This document shows, one piece after another, positions 35,701-45,914 of a stretch of DNA of 64,000 bases. The notes under the pieces are model-generated. The model searched no databases. It had not been told where the DNA came from and saw nothing but the letters and a program-made list of their open reading frames with translations. The stretch is from contig VXAY01000767.1 in the NCBI GenBank assembly GCA_013399855.1, positions 2,040,023 to 2,104,022 of the forward strand. The letters run 5' to 3'. Every line of letters starts with the position of its first letter. Positions within the stretch are counted from its first letter, which is position 1. The stretch comes from Oxyruncus cristatus (lineage: Eukaryota; Chordata; Aves; Passeriformes; Cotingidae). Position numbers and translations under genes: made by a program.

Positions 35701-38700
35701 TGCACTGCTTTTGCTTTTTCTTCACAGCAGAACAATTCCCTGTTTACTTCAGTGATCTAGTGACTGCTTCACTCACCTCATTTATAGGAAGATGCATTTA
35801 CAGTTTAGAAGTTTTGCTACATATGAGTTACAAAATGTAGCAGTAGGAACTTACCCAGTAGCTGAACATTACAGGAACTGTGGAAAGGGCTTGGACTGTG
35901 ACTCCTGAATAAGAAAAAGCAGTCATTAATGTTTCCTCTTTTTTTTTTTTGTTTGTTTGTTTGTGATAAAAAACAAGAAAGCATTTTGGTTTGAGAGGCA
36001 GAAGGTAAAAGTTTTAAAGATAAGAAACACTGATTTAAATGACATGGATAGATTTTTTTTTTCTTAAATTATGGATCATAGTAATAAATTTTGTCATGTA
36101 GCAGTTTATTAAGGTTTTAACATATCTGGTAAGTAGAAAGAAAAAGGAACACTTTCCTGCTCATACTAGATTATTTGTGAAATTAAGTATTTTGATTTTA
36201 GAAGTATTTAGTAGGCACACGTACAGTCAACTAAAATAGCAATTTAATGTTGCTCTCACATAAATGAATGTGACATTAAACCAATAGAATGCAATAAGTT
36301 AAGTTTACTTTGGGGTCACATTTGTCCTATATATTTATTAAATAAATGAATGAATTTGCTCAAAGATTAAAAACATTATGTTAACAATGGTTGGTAAACA
36401 ATGTTTACCCAAGTGTTCCCCAAAGCTATATTGTGTTAGGTTTCATTCAACCTGTGTCTGGGCTACTGAGGTTGTAAGTATAAGAAAATCTACCTGTTTT
36501 CAGAAATGACTTCGATGTTTGCAATAAAGAGAATTAAGTCCTTGTTGTTTTGTTTCTGTTCAAACACAAATCTATACCATAACTTTGTGCGTGACAGAAT
36601 ACAGCAATAAAAGCAACAAACCTAGCAGGCAAACAACAAAAGAAACAATGGGTAATAATTAGGACTTCACTAAACATTTACATGCAAAACTTTTTTGTTT
36701 TTAACTTTTAGGTCTGATTGTAATATTTATGCACTTTCTTCTGAGACAATGACCTTGCCAAAGCACTCCAGTGTTTAACAAAATGATTCTCAGTACTTAA
36801 GCAGGAAACTAGCTCAAGTTCTTCCAAGATCTGATTAGTGTTATGCACAGCAGCAAAGGTTTGGGTTAAGGATTAGGTCTGCAACATTACATATTTACCA
36901 AAATACAGCCTAAATTGTGTTCTCGAACAATATGGACACTTGACTGGTATGTTTGAGAACATCCACCATGTTTTCCCAATGAATGTTGTATCTGGTTTCA
37001 ATCCATTTTTACAGTTCTGAGCAAATTTAACATAAACCCTAAAGGCAGATTTCCGAGCTGAACATTCCTAGACAGTGGCTTTAGGAAGAATTAGAATCAG
37101 CACAGAGAAACCTCTACTTTATACCCTCTTCAGAGAATTCTACAAAGGAGAAAATAACGAGAAAAGGCAGCCAGGATGAACTGATATATTTTCTCTAACA
37201 AAACTGTGATGATTTGTGTTGCAGAACTGTGATGTTAATTACCTTTACAGCTTATTTTATTGAATTACTTGGATAGCTTGTTTTATCGAGTGGATCAAGA
37301 CAGAGGTGTGTACACCAGTTAGACCCAGGACATATGATTATGAGAACTAATTGAGTCTCTTTGGTCCATTGGATACCATTTGTTATTACTGGCAAGGCTT
37401 CTTGGGCAATGCACAAAGAAAGCCTTTAAGCAACCAAGGTCAAAGTTATTTCTCTGAGTTAATAATACCTTGCAGTGACTGATTCTAGTTTTGTTCAGCT
37501 GGGAGACCTCTTGCATCTTTGTCCCAAAATTATGCCATGTTTGGAGGTTAAATTTTTGGGTATACTCTATCTCGGCCTGTGTTACAGAAAGTGCTCTTTA
37601 AATTAAGTAGCTGCAACTTTCTAAACAAAAAGGAGTAAATGTGGCCCATAGTTTTTATCATTAGTTGAGCAGTAAGAATGAAAAACACCAAGGCCTTTTT
37701 TTTGTCCCACTGAATTGGCTGACGCCTGTATCTCTGGAGTGGTGTAAGAAAGGGGGACGTGTTTAGGGCACGAGTCACCAGATGGTGCTGTAACACACAG
37801 GTTTAGATTTTTATTTGTTTAACCAAGCAAGCGCTGTTCAGTTTGAGGAGAATTATTGTGGTGTTGCTTTTATGATATATTTTCTATTCTGGAAAGCTCT
37901 TGCAGAAATTGGAAAAAAAAGAAATTTCTCCTGTGTTTTCCCTTTGCCTACAGCAAATAGATGGGGCAGAACTGTTTTGTAGAAACCTGCCTTTAGTGTT
38001 GAGGGAAATATCTGAAAGGGAAAGATGCCCAAAGGCTATTTATGATCCACATTGTAGTTGAATGACTTGGTAATGCCCAAAATCCCTGAGCTAACTCAGA
38101 GAAAGATTACAGTGTAGTCAAGGCATGATTCTATGATTCTGTGACTAGGCAGCATATTTCAGAGTTTGCAAAGACATTCGGGCATTCCCATTAAATGTGT
38201 AATGGTTGGAGTTGGGAATACTTTTTCAGGGCAAAAATGAAATAATTGAAAAATTATCTAAATTATGTTTACATAAAATGCCCCATAGCCCCTGAGTTCC
38301 CAAACTGGTCTATGTTATGTGTTGCAGTAAACAAGGAGAATGACCCAAAGTATCTCCTGACACAGAATCACAGAATTATTTAGGTTGGAAAAGACCTCTA
38401 AGATCATCAAGTCCAACCATTAATCCAGCAGTGCCAAGCCCACGACTAACCCATGTCCCCAAGTGCCACATCTATCTTTCCATTAAATCCCTCCAGAGAT
38501 GGTGACTTTTCAACAGTCCTGGGCAGCCTGTGTTTGACAACCCTTTGGTGAAGAAATTATTCCTAATATCCAATATAAACCTCCCCTGGTGCTACTTGAG
38601 GCCATTTCTTCTTTTCCTATCATTTGTTAACTGAGAGAAGAGATCAACTCCCAACTGGCTATAACCTCCTGTCAGATAGTTGTAGGGTGTGATAAGCTCT

Positions 38701-41700
38701 GAGAGAAGGAAACAATAATCATAAAGATGCTACTTAAAAAAATATTTACTCTCTTCAGGTGTTTATTCCTCATAAAAAGTTGAAGAAGATATTCGAATTG
38801 TGTCTACTTATGTAGTAATTATTCAGGTCTCAATCTTGGGAAAAAAATACTCTTTAGTAACATCTTTCTCTCACAGAAGGAATTTGGAGTTGCAGTGTTA
38901 ATAAGAACTAGCAAAAATAACTGATCAGACTCTAAGTTCCTTCCCTCATCCTCAGTCTCCCATCTTACATACAAGAAATCCTATGAGTAAAAAGCATATT
39001 TTTAACATTTGGAACAAAAATGAAAGGGCTGCCTCCTTTATGTGAATTACTTCTATACCTGGAATGTGTGTTGCCTTTTTAAGTCCACAATCAGTCATCC
39101 TTACTTATGCCAATTAGTTCCTTACTGACTTAAAATCGCATCAAAATTAAAGAGTTCATGTGGGGAATAAATTGCTACTGAAAATGAGGAAAGTTATGGG
39201 AACATGTCCCATCTGAATATAAAGCATATAATTTTCATTGACTTAAATCAAGAGATTTTAACTAATGAATCAATATGCTAAACCTGTTAATTTGCCCATT
39301 GTTATTGAGCACTTTCAGATGAACTGACAGAGAAGTTGCAGTTATGACAAATGAGACACAATGATTTCAATTCCTTCATGGAGGAAGGTACCTGACAGGT
39401 CCATCTCTTTAATCCGTACTTCTGGATCCCAGCAGTTCTCTTGAATAACTCTAAAAACCTTTCCATCCTTCATCATCTTTGCCTGTCCCTGCAAAATGAC
39501 ATTTTCATATATTACGAATGTGACAAAGCAGTACATGCTAATTTATATTTGCTTGAGTATATTGTGCTCCCTACAGAAATTCAGTGACAAAATATTGTCT
39601 TTTATTTTTATGCAGTAGGTATTTTTAAACAACTATTTTTAAAATAGACATTAATAAAACAGTGATTTATAGTTCAGATTTAATTCCTTATAATAAAAAA
39701 AAATCCCCCTTCTTTTGCAATGTTTATCACTCTACATTTATTTGGGAAAGATATCATGTACCTTAATCCAAGTTTATCCTCAAACCAAATTTTGACCTCA
39801 AAACAATGCTGTAATTAAATCTATGCTAAATTTTCCCTTTGGGTGTGTTTGTGTTCTCTTGAAGTCAATAGCATCACAATTATTCCAGTAACTACAGAAA
39901 TAACTGTACAGCTCAGTTACTTTCAGTCCAGTTGTTTCATATCCCCATTGATAATGAGACAAAAGCAGACTTGTTATGTTGTGTTCAGATTATGTTTTCT
40001 CCTTGGGAAAAGAAAAAAAAAAAAAGAATTATTGAAGAATTTGTATTTGGGAAAAAAACCCCAAGAAAACTTTATCAGAGTATTAAACCCATCGCCTCAA
40101 TTAGTGTAACACCTTTCCCATATGCCACCAATTCCCGAACGTACGAAGTTCAAGGCATTATCACAGCCATCAAATTGAATACTGTTCCTTTATGAACATG
40201 CAAACGTTTTAAACTTCATTTTTTTGGCTGATCTGTGAGTTGTTCGAAGAGGTTGAGGAGGTACGGTGTCATCCCATCAAGCCAAGTAAACTGTCTGTTA
40301 AACTGGAGGTACCCACACGCTGCTACGAACACGGACAGACCAGGCTTTCCGCTGGCTGACACCTGCACAAACGGATGGGACACAACTCATCAACACTTGC
40401 AAGCCCGGAGTATTTCCCGGCTGTTTGAAGCTACTCTGGGGATAAGTGGGAAGGGACGAGAGTCAGATGATCCACCTGACACTGCGCATTTGGGGTGGGT
40501 AGGGGAGGTCATGCAGCAGATGCATTGGACAGAGAAACACTCCATCTGCAGTTAAAAATTGAAGACCACGTGAGAAAACACGGCAGCTACTCGTTCACCT
40601 TGGCAGTAAACAGCTCAGTGCAAGGCAGGCTCCTGACCTTTCAAGAAAGGGAATTCTCTCTCTCCAAAGGTCACTTTATTTTTCCTCACAAAGTCAGTGT
40701 TATTTAGGATTCTGTCTATTTTTCTAAAGAAAAAACCCTGTTAAATCAGAATATTTGCTACTAGTACACCTAACCAGAGGGATTTCTGTCCCCTTCTGAG
40801 AAGTCAGACTGTTCTCAACCTTGAATTTGTTATTAACTTCATACATCATTCAGAGATATGCTGCCCTAATGAGTATTTCAAAGCTCTCCTCAAAAAATCT
40901 AACTGTGCTGCCCTGGCAAACCGTCATTGTGAGCTGTATCACAGGCTATGATAATTGCTTGAAATATTATAACTACAAAGTCCTGATTCTCCACTAAAGT
41001 ACTTCACGGTCTTGTAAAATTGGTTTACTCTAACCATATACTCCAATACATTAAGAAAAGTTTAGTGCCTTGCTGCAGGTTGTCTGATAAACAAAAAAAA
41101 TATTTGGGGTTTGAGAAAAAGGCAGAGTAGAACCAAGCATTGCATCACACATGACTAGATTGCATGGATTTTGCTATTCTATTCTATTCTACACTATCCT
41201 ATTCTAAACATTACCCGGCATTTAACGCTTTAATTAATTTACGTGGAAATTAAGAGAAAGAGATTTAAGTCCAGCAGGCTGATTTGGTTCAGCAAACTAC
41301 ATTTAAATGATCCCATCGCTGAACTACTCGGTCACATCCCAAATTGCTCTTCTTTAAACATGCATGTAATTATTTTCTCCCAGTTTGACTCTGATGCTTC
41401 TTCACAGAATAATATGAGAAGCCTTTGTTTGTTTGGTTTTTTTTTAAAATCTTAAGAATTAAAGAAAATTATTAAATTACCCCCTGCTTTACATATCTGA
41501 ACAGGATTTTATTTTGCCATGCACTGGTTTTCATGAAAAATTTTCAGACAGAAGTAGGCTGGACAGAATTCTCTGCAGAGGGTATCAGGTTATTATTGAC
41601 TTGCCACAAAGTTCCTCTGCAAACTATTTTTAGCACGGAATTTTAGCATCAGACCTGTAACAAACAGCTAAGCTGCTAAAAATGTGTCCAAGCATTCTCT

Positions 41701-44700
41701 GCTTCCTGCAGCTCCCATGTGTCTCAGGAGCTGTGCCATCCACAAGTTGGTTCTGCAGGTGGCTTGTTCTCCCCTACTGTGCCTGCTTACGCTCAGATTT
41801 GAAATCTCAGCGTAATATTTGTTTTTTGTCCTCATTCTTGGTTCCAACCTTCATATTCTGTGGTCCTTTTCCACAAATGGTTGTTAGGCATTTTTCAGCA
41901 TAGCCTTGCGTGTTATAGAGGGGCAAAAGTGTGTATAATATTAGGTTGCAATAAATAGACACAGTGTTGTATCTATTAAATCAGGCTTCTTTTTTTCTTT
42001 CTCTCTCTTTCTCTCTTTTTCTTTTTCTCTTTCACTCTTTCTTTCTCTCTTTCTTTCTTTTCCCCAGCTAATGTAAGCTTATATACAATCACAATGAAGT
42101 ATGATTTTGCAAAGTGACGAGGGGATGAGGGAATATGTAGTTCCACTGAAATGAAGAGGCATTATATACTTAAATACTTTGGTACCTGGAAGATGCAAGT
42201 CTTGCTTCCCTAAAGCTGAGTCTCTACAGAGAATGAATGAATTGGCCAAACCACAAAAAGAAGCAAGGAAGAAGATTGGGTACTCTTCTCTTTAGAAAGT
42301 TACTCCAATAGGGGGAGGCACTGTCACCCTGAAAATGCAAAGTAGCCAATCTGTCTATCCCTTATCCCTCTAGTTTTCAGTAAAGAATCGCTGTATTGAG
42401 AGAAGAATTTCAGAAGGCAGTCACAGATTGTGAGTTTCATCTCTCAAGCAAAAGATTCTATTGAGGTGTATTAGGACTTGCACTGATACAACTTCATAGA
42501 ATGCAGAGCTCTAGAGAAATGTGTATCAGAAACAGAGCCAATCTTATTGCCACTTCACTTCTTAGTAGATTTATTGTGGGTTTGTATTCTTGAAGACAAT
42601 ACAAGATTAGCTTAGAGCACCAAACAGCCCAAACCTTGCAGTGATGATCCAGCTGTACCCATCCACCATATCCATATCTCTGTGGAAGAAAGAAGAAAAG
42701 GACAGTGCTAGTTAGCACCCTGCTACAATAACAACAATTACTACTACTAGTACTATCATTATTTGCAGTTCTTACAATCCAGCAGTACCTCATTCAGGGG
42801 AAACACCTACACATGGGCTCAACTCTGAGTCTGAGCAGCCCCACTGACCTGAGCAGAAGTGCTGAATTTGAACCGGACAGGACTAATGTTGTTTGTATGT
42901 GGAATTTTAGCTCCCAGTTCAAGAACATTTTTAAACAACTGATAGCAAAATGCTTGAAGTTGCTTACTCTATTGAGGTTCTAACTGGAATGATTTTAACA
43001 CACAAAAAATGAAATTAAGTGTTTGGCAGCGTGAGAATTGAGCTGACAGCTTTGCAGTCTGGGATCAGTTAATCATTAGCACAGAGATGCATTGATTCCA
43101 CTTTTCAGCTTCCATGATTCAGCAGCAGGACTGAAGGTCAGCCTCTTGTCTATTAATATTTAAACAGCCAAGAGTAGCTAAAGAGGAGAAGCTTAGATGC
43201 TCATTGATTCTTCCAGAGAGACTCAAAATTGGTCATGCAAAATAGCAAAACCTGCATAAGAGGCTGACTTCCTTTTACTTTCATGAATTAGCAGATGAGA
43301 AATAAATGAAATTTTCAAATATCAGACTGGAAACAATGCTCAGAGTTCCTATTTTTTTCCGTAAAGAAACATTTAAAAGGAAAGTAAGTAAAAGCAGGCA
43401 TTTCTTTCACTGAGGTTTAAACAGTTTGGATACAATCTGAATTTCCTGTGATACCAAATCATTACTTAATGCCACTGTGAGCTTTCCTAGTGCAGGCATG
43501 CAGAGCCAAGCCTCACTTAAACCTGTCAGAGATTCTACAGACCGAGGCTATGTAGGTTTTATTTAGCTATGTGTATTTTATTAAACTTTATAAATGTATA
43601 GGGTTATATATAAAAATAATGAAATTTGGGGAAAATTTAATGAGTAGCAACTTAAACTAGCTCTGTGCTAATTCCAATTATAAGCTGTGCAGAAAACAAG
43701 CACCTTAAAGGTGCTGAAGGAACACAAATTCAATAAAGAAACTCACTGCTCTGTTTGTGAACATATTTTCTTCTTTCTTCCCTGCATTTACTAGTTGGGT
43801 GCATTGACAGCCCTTATTTCATTTTTTTATATGAATTTTTGTACCTATGTTAGGTTCCTAAGCTGTTAAATGCGTATCTTGCCAATGGAATTTTCTAGGA
43901 TGAAGGTTCAGGATTTATGAAGCTGGAAACAAGAAAGAGAAGTTCAGCACTAGGTAAATGTGTGCATGTCAGGATGACTCCTTGGTTTTCCATGCATGAG
44001 ATGGTAGAGATCTGTGTTAATGGCTTGAATTTTCAGAGGACTCCAGGGAATTCTGGGAGTTGTTTTCTACGCTGGGCCCATTAATAAACCATCGAGTTGC
44101 TCAGAACAGAGGAACAAAAACTAGCAGGTTGGAATTAACTTTTAAAAATTTGGCATTTGCTTCTTTATCTGTGTTTTAAGAAATGCAACGCTGGCCTACA
44201 GTATGTAACACGAGTGAATTCAGTCTTGGTGTACACCTTTGAACATCAAGGGATTCTTGGGGTCATTTTATCCCAGTGAATTTATTGCCCTTTTAAAGTA
44301 TACGCAGGCAAAAAATATTTTAAAAAATCTTTTAAAAAGGATACAAAATCAGAGTAATTTATAAGGCACAAAGACAACAAAACCTGAAACAAACTGTCTT
44401 GTAGTCTATTTAAATTCCCATCCATTTAAAACAGACATAATTGTTCTAAAAAGGGTCTGTCTTCCCACCTGCATTATCAGGTGTAAGTGTGTTTTACATC
44501 AGGAGCTCTTGGTATTACAAACTACAGGACGTTCAACTAGATATTTATAAACACCTGCCCAGATAAACATGGAAAAAACCATTCCTTTCCAGGAAGTTTT
44601 ATGCATAATGATGTTATTTTTCACTACTGATGAGGAACCAATCCTATGTATGTTTTTAATGCCATGTTTTCTCATCACTTTTTTCCCCCTAATATGCTGT

Positions 44701-45614
44701 TAACATTTTCCAGTTGTTCTCTGTCTAATATTGGCTGCTGCTGGGCTGTCGCGTTTAAAATCACAGAAACACAGAGCTAATAGACATGAAACCCGCTCAG
44801 ATATACTACTTTAAAACATAAATGACACTTTCTGTTCCTAAATACATTTCACAGGCTCATGAAAATATGACTGACAAGAATAAATTTATGTCACTGAATA
44901 ATAACAACAACAATAATAATAATAATGATGTGCAAAGATTCAAAATTAAGACAGGTTGACTCATAGCTTCAGTGTTCTGACAATTGAGATTTTGTGTCTT
45001 AAAAACAATATGCTACTTACCTTCCAGTAACCGAAAAAATAACAGATATGAATAAAATGATGATCATCATCAATTAACTGCACTTAGAGTGACCCCACTC
45101 CTACTAAGTTAATGACTTTCATGCCTGTGGGCATTCACCTTAAGATGTGAATGATTTTTGTCTTAGTTAACATTCTGTCTAGTATTTGCTTATTTATTTC
45201 ATTTAAAACAAACACGAATACCATTTGGGAACAGAACATCTCTATTTTTATCAAGAAAGTGGAATTTACACCTCATTATTTGACAATTTGAGGTCAAAAA
45301 ACCCAAGGAAAACAGTAAGAATTGTTTCAGACTAAATATAAGGCGGGGAACAGAGCCCAGTATGACATTCCTTTCTTACTGAGACTCCTGCTTTGCAAAG
45401 TAATGCATACAAATATTTTACAACTGAAAAAAATCAAATTAGACAAAAACCTAGAGACATTTACCACAGAACCCTTCATCCATTTTTTTTTCCAAAATCG
45501 TACATGTAGAAATGGTTGCTGATCACATAAGGCATTGAATATCTAAACTCTTATTACCTTTTTCAGGTCAGGCCATTCCTTAGGCAGAATGTGGCTATGA
45601 ATATCAATTTTCAT
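23659..45614 (-). CDS. ACMSD: 2-amino-3-carboxymuconate-6-semialdehyde decarboxylase, complete
   Basis: This cytosolic zinc amidohydrolase-superfamily enzyme decarboxylates ACMS in tryptophan catabolism, sending carbon to the picolinate/glutarate branch and limiting quinolinate and NAD+ synthesis. Ten exons join in phase: 45614-45558, 42679-42635, 39488-39392, 35904-35855, 34542-34306, 32384-32291, 30715-30620, 30146-29974, 24019-23921 and 23721-23659. They total 1011 nt, 336 residues plus stop, equal to human ACMSD. Zinc ligands His6, His8, His174 and Asp291, catalytic His224, and substrate-site Arg47 and Trp191 are all present, so the enzyme should be active. The start is the HSH-proximal Met ([11 protein letters not shown]) with A at -3. 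Every junction is AG/GT. It lies upstream of CCNT2 on the same strand, the conserved vertebrate order. Confidence 0.98.
23722..23920 (-). other. ACMSD: ACMSD intron 9
   Basis: A 199-bp intron bounded by a 12-bp direct repeat (plus-strand CCTTCAGTTTAT at 23709 and 23920). No inserted element. Confidence 0.8.
23921..24019 (-). CDS. ACMSD: ACMSD exon 9
   Basis: This 99-nt exon encodes residues 284-316, [20 protein letters not shown] then [13 protein letters not shown]. Asp291 is the fourth zinc ligand. Acceptor TTATTACCAG, donor GTATGA. Its last 11 bases recur at the start of exon 10. Confidence 0.96.
24020..29973 (-). other. ACMSD: ACMSD intron 8
   Basis: A 6-kb AT-rich intron. It contains the MIR-like SINE at about 26135-26290. 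Otherwise nothing recognised. Confidence 0.7.
26135..26290 (+). mobile_element. MIR-like (CORE-SINE) fragment, plus orientation
   Basis: The order of motifs is that of the MIR middle and 3' region: a CTGTGCTACTGGTGACCTTA block, then CTTTGAGCTTCAGTTTTGTG, then CTATAAAATGGGGATTGCAA and TACCTGTC. These correspond to the TGTGACCTTGG, CCTCAGTTT and TAAAATGGGGATAATA landmarks of MIR. MIR-type SINEs are ancient amniote elements, rare but known in birds. Ends are approximate. Confidence 0.75.
29974..30146 (-). CDS. ACMSD: ACMSD exon 8
   Basis: This 173-nt exon encodes residues 226-283. It includes [20 protein letters not shown] and [20 protein letters not shown]. Acceptor TTCTTGCAG, donor GTGAGT. 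Confidence 0.97.
30620..30715 (-). CDS. ACMSD: ACMSD exon 7
   Basis: This 96-nt exon encodes residues 194-225, [20 protein letters not shown] then [12 protein letters not shown]. His224 is the proposed catalytic acid/base. Acceptor TTTTCCCAG, donor GTGAGT. Confidence 0.97.
30850..30970 (-). mobile_element. Possible MIR/CORE-SINE remnant, minus orientation
   Basis: AAAGATCACACAGTATTGGC, an ACAGAGCTGAAC block, GAATTCTAAGTCCAGTTTTC and CACTCTACAGCACTAG follow the order of the inverted 5' half of a MIR-type element (ACACAGC, GCAGAGCTG, AGTCC, CTCTAACCACTAG). It is heavily diverged with an internal interruption. Confidence 0.4.
32291..32384 (-). CDS. ACMSD: ACMSD exon 6
   Basis: This 94-nt exon encodes residues 163-193. 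It holds zinc ligand His174 in LFVHPWDMQ and Trp191 in YWFPWLI. Acceptor TTTGCTGCAG, donor GTAAGT. Confidence 0.97.
33440..33605 (+). mobile_element. CR1 LINE 3' fragment, plus orientation
   Basis: Contains GAGCATCTCTCCTGGAAGGA, GGGGATTGGACCAGATGGCC and TCCAGAGGCCCCTCCCAACA, then a tail like CR1 (AAGATTCCATGATTATGG). This is the CR1 3' end in sense orientation, 5'-truncated. The left boundary is approximate. Confidence 0.82.
34306..34542 (-). CDS. ACMSD: ACMSD exon 5
   Basis: The largest exon: 237 nt, residues 84-162. It runs from [20 protein letters not shown] through [20 protein letters not shown] to the barrel segment [20 protein letters not shown]. Acceptor TCTTACCAG, donor GTGAGT. Confidence 0.97.
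35855..35904 (-). CDS. ACMSD: ACMSD exon 4
   Basis: This 50-nt exon encodes [17 protein letters not shown] (residues 67-83), with the Gly codon split from exon 3. Acceptor CTTATTCAG, donor GTAAGT. Confidence 0.96.
35939..35964. repeat. Poly-T followed by (TTTG)n
   Basis: A run of T passes into three GTTT units just upstream (on the minus strand) of ACMSD exon 4. Confidence 0.85.
38124..38143 (+). mobile_element. CR1-type 3' octamer tail, plus orientation
   Basis: ATGATTCTATGATTCTGTGA is two copies of the CR1 tail octamer. The sequence upstream is too diverged to call the body of an element. Confidence 0.4.
38363..38705 (-). mobile_element. CR1 LINE 3' fragment, minus orientation
   Basis: Starts AGAATCACAGAATT, then GGTTGGAAAAGACCTCTAAG and ATCATCAAGTCCAACCAT, the classic inverted CR1 3' end, followed by about 300 bp of the inverted 3' region. 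5'-truncated. Confidence 0.92.
39392..39488 (-). CDS. ACMSD: ACMSD exon 3
   Basis: This 97-nt exon encodes residues 35-66, [20 protein letters not shown] then [12 protein letters not shown]. It includes Arg47, the substrate-carboxylate contact of the family. Acceptor TTTTGCAG, donor GTACCT. Confidence 0.96.
41174..41206. repeat. (TATTC)n pentanucleotide repeat, imperfect
   Basis: Three to four units of TATTC, then an interrupted copy. Confidence 0.85.
41986..42065. repeat. CT-rich polypyrimidine tract
   Basis: About 80 nt of C and T with a single A at 42034. It ends in CCCCAG, which mimics a plus-strand splice acceptor although no plus-strand gene is seen. Confidence 0.9.
42635..42679 (-). 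CDS. ACMSD: ACMSD exon 2
   Basis: This 45-nt exon encodes [15 protein letters not shown] (residues 20-34). Acceptor CTTCCACAG, donor GTTTGG; phase 0 at both ends. Confidence 0.96.
42680..45557 (-). other. ACMSD: ACMSD intron 1
   Basis: A 2.9-kb AT-rich intron with an AAT/AAC trinucleotide repeat at 44898-44930. Nothing else recognised. Confidence 0.7.
44898..44930. repeat. AAT/AAC trinucleotide repeat
   Basis: Mixed AAT and AAC units in ACMSD intron 1. Confidence 0.85.
45558..45614 (-). CDS. ACMSD: ACMSD exon 1 (coding part)
   Basis: The 19 codons [19 protein letters not shown] carry the HxH zinc motif (His6, His8). The donor is GTAATA. The frame stays open upstream for 84 codons but holds no in-frame ATG, so this Met is the start. 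Confidence 0.97.
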
Positions 45615-45880
45615 TTTGGAAGTATCACAGGAGAAACCCTCCTTCAATGATAATGTTTTCTGTGTAAATGCTCCTGTCCTTCCTGTCCCTGGTTCACAGG
45701 TTATTAACTTTGGCTGCTGTCCAGATCCACCTGCTGCCTTACCAGGAAAGCTTGGTACAGTGGCCAACCAGGAGGCCAAAATCCCAGAGGAGTGGCTCTC
45801 CAAAAGAACAAAGGCTTCTAGCAGAAGGGCCCTGTTAATGCACAAACTACAGCTGACCGAGGGCAAAGGGAAAATACGTG

Positions 45881-45887
45881 TTTATAT
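45881..45887 (-). promoter_or_regulatory. ACMSD: Candidate TATA-like box upstream of ACMSD
   Basis: The minus strand reads GTGCCAATATAAACACG, a TATA-like ATATAAA overlapping a CCAAT. It would place a start site near 45857 and a 5' UTR of about 240 nt if exon 1 is unspliced upstream. Weak evidence; the real start could lie in an upstream noncoding exon. Confidence 0.25.
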
Positions 45888-45914
45888 TGGCACTATGGAG
45901 GGATTTATTTAACA

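Larger units (their letters stand above)
34543..39391 (-). other. ACMSD: ACMSD introns 3 and 4
   Basis: Introns 4 (34543-35854) and 3 (35905-39391). They contain a poly-T plus TTTG repeat at 35939-35964 and two CR1 pieces. Otherwise unique AT-rich DNA. Confidence 0.7.
39489..42634 (-). other. ACMSD: ACMSD intron 2
   Basis: Contains a CpG-rich block at about 40133-40600, a TATTC repeat at 41174-41206 and a polypyrimidine tract at 41986-42065. Confidence 0.7.

Noticed and set aside
41986..42070. Polypyrimidine tract plus CCCCAG as a plus-strand splice acceptor
   Set aside because: No plus-strand open exon or donor follows; the tract is a simple repeat.
45615..45866. In-frame 84-codon extension upstream of the ACMSD start
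   Set aside because: The frame is open but begins only with TTG and contains no ATG before MKIDIHSH; the resulting length with the called start equals that of human ACMSD.
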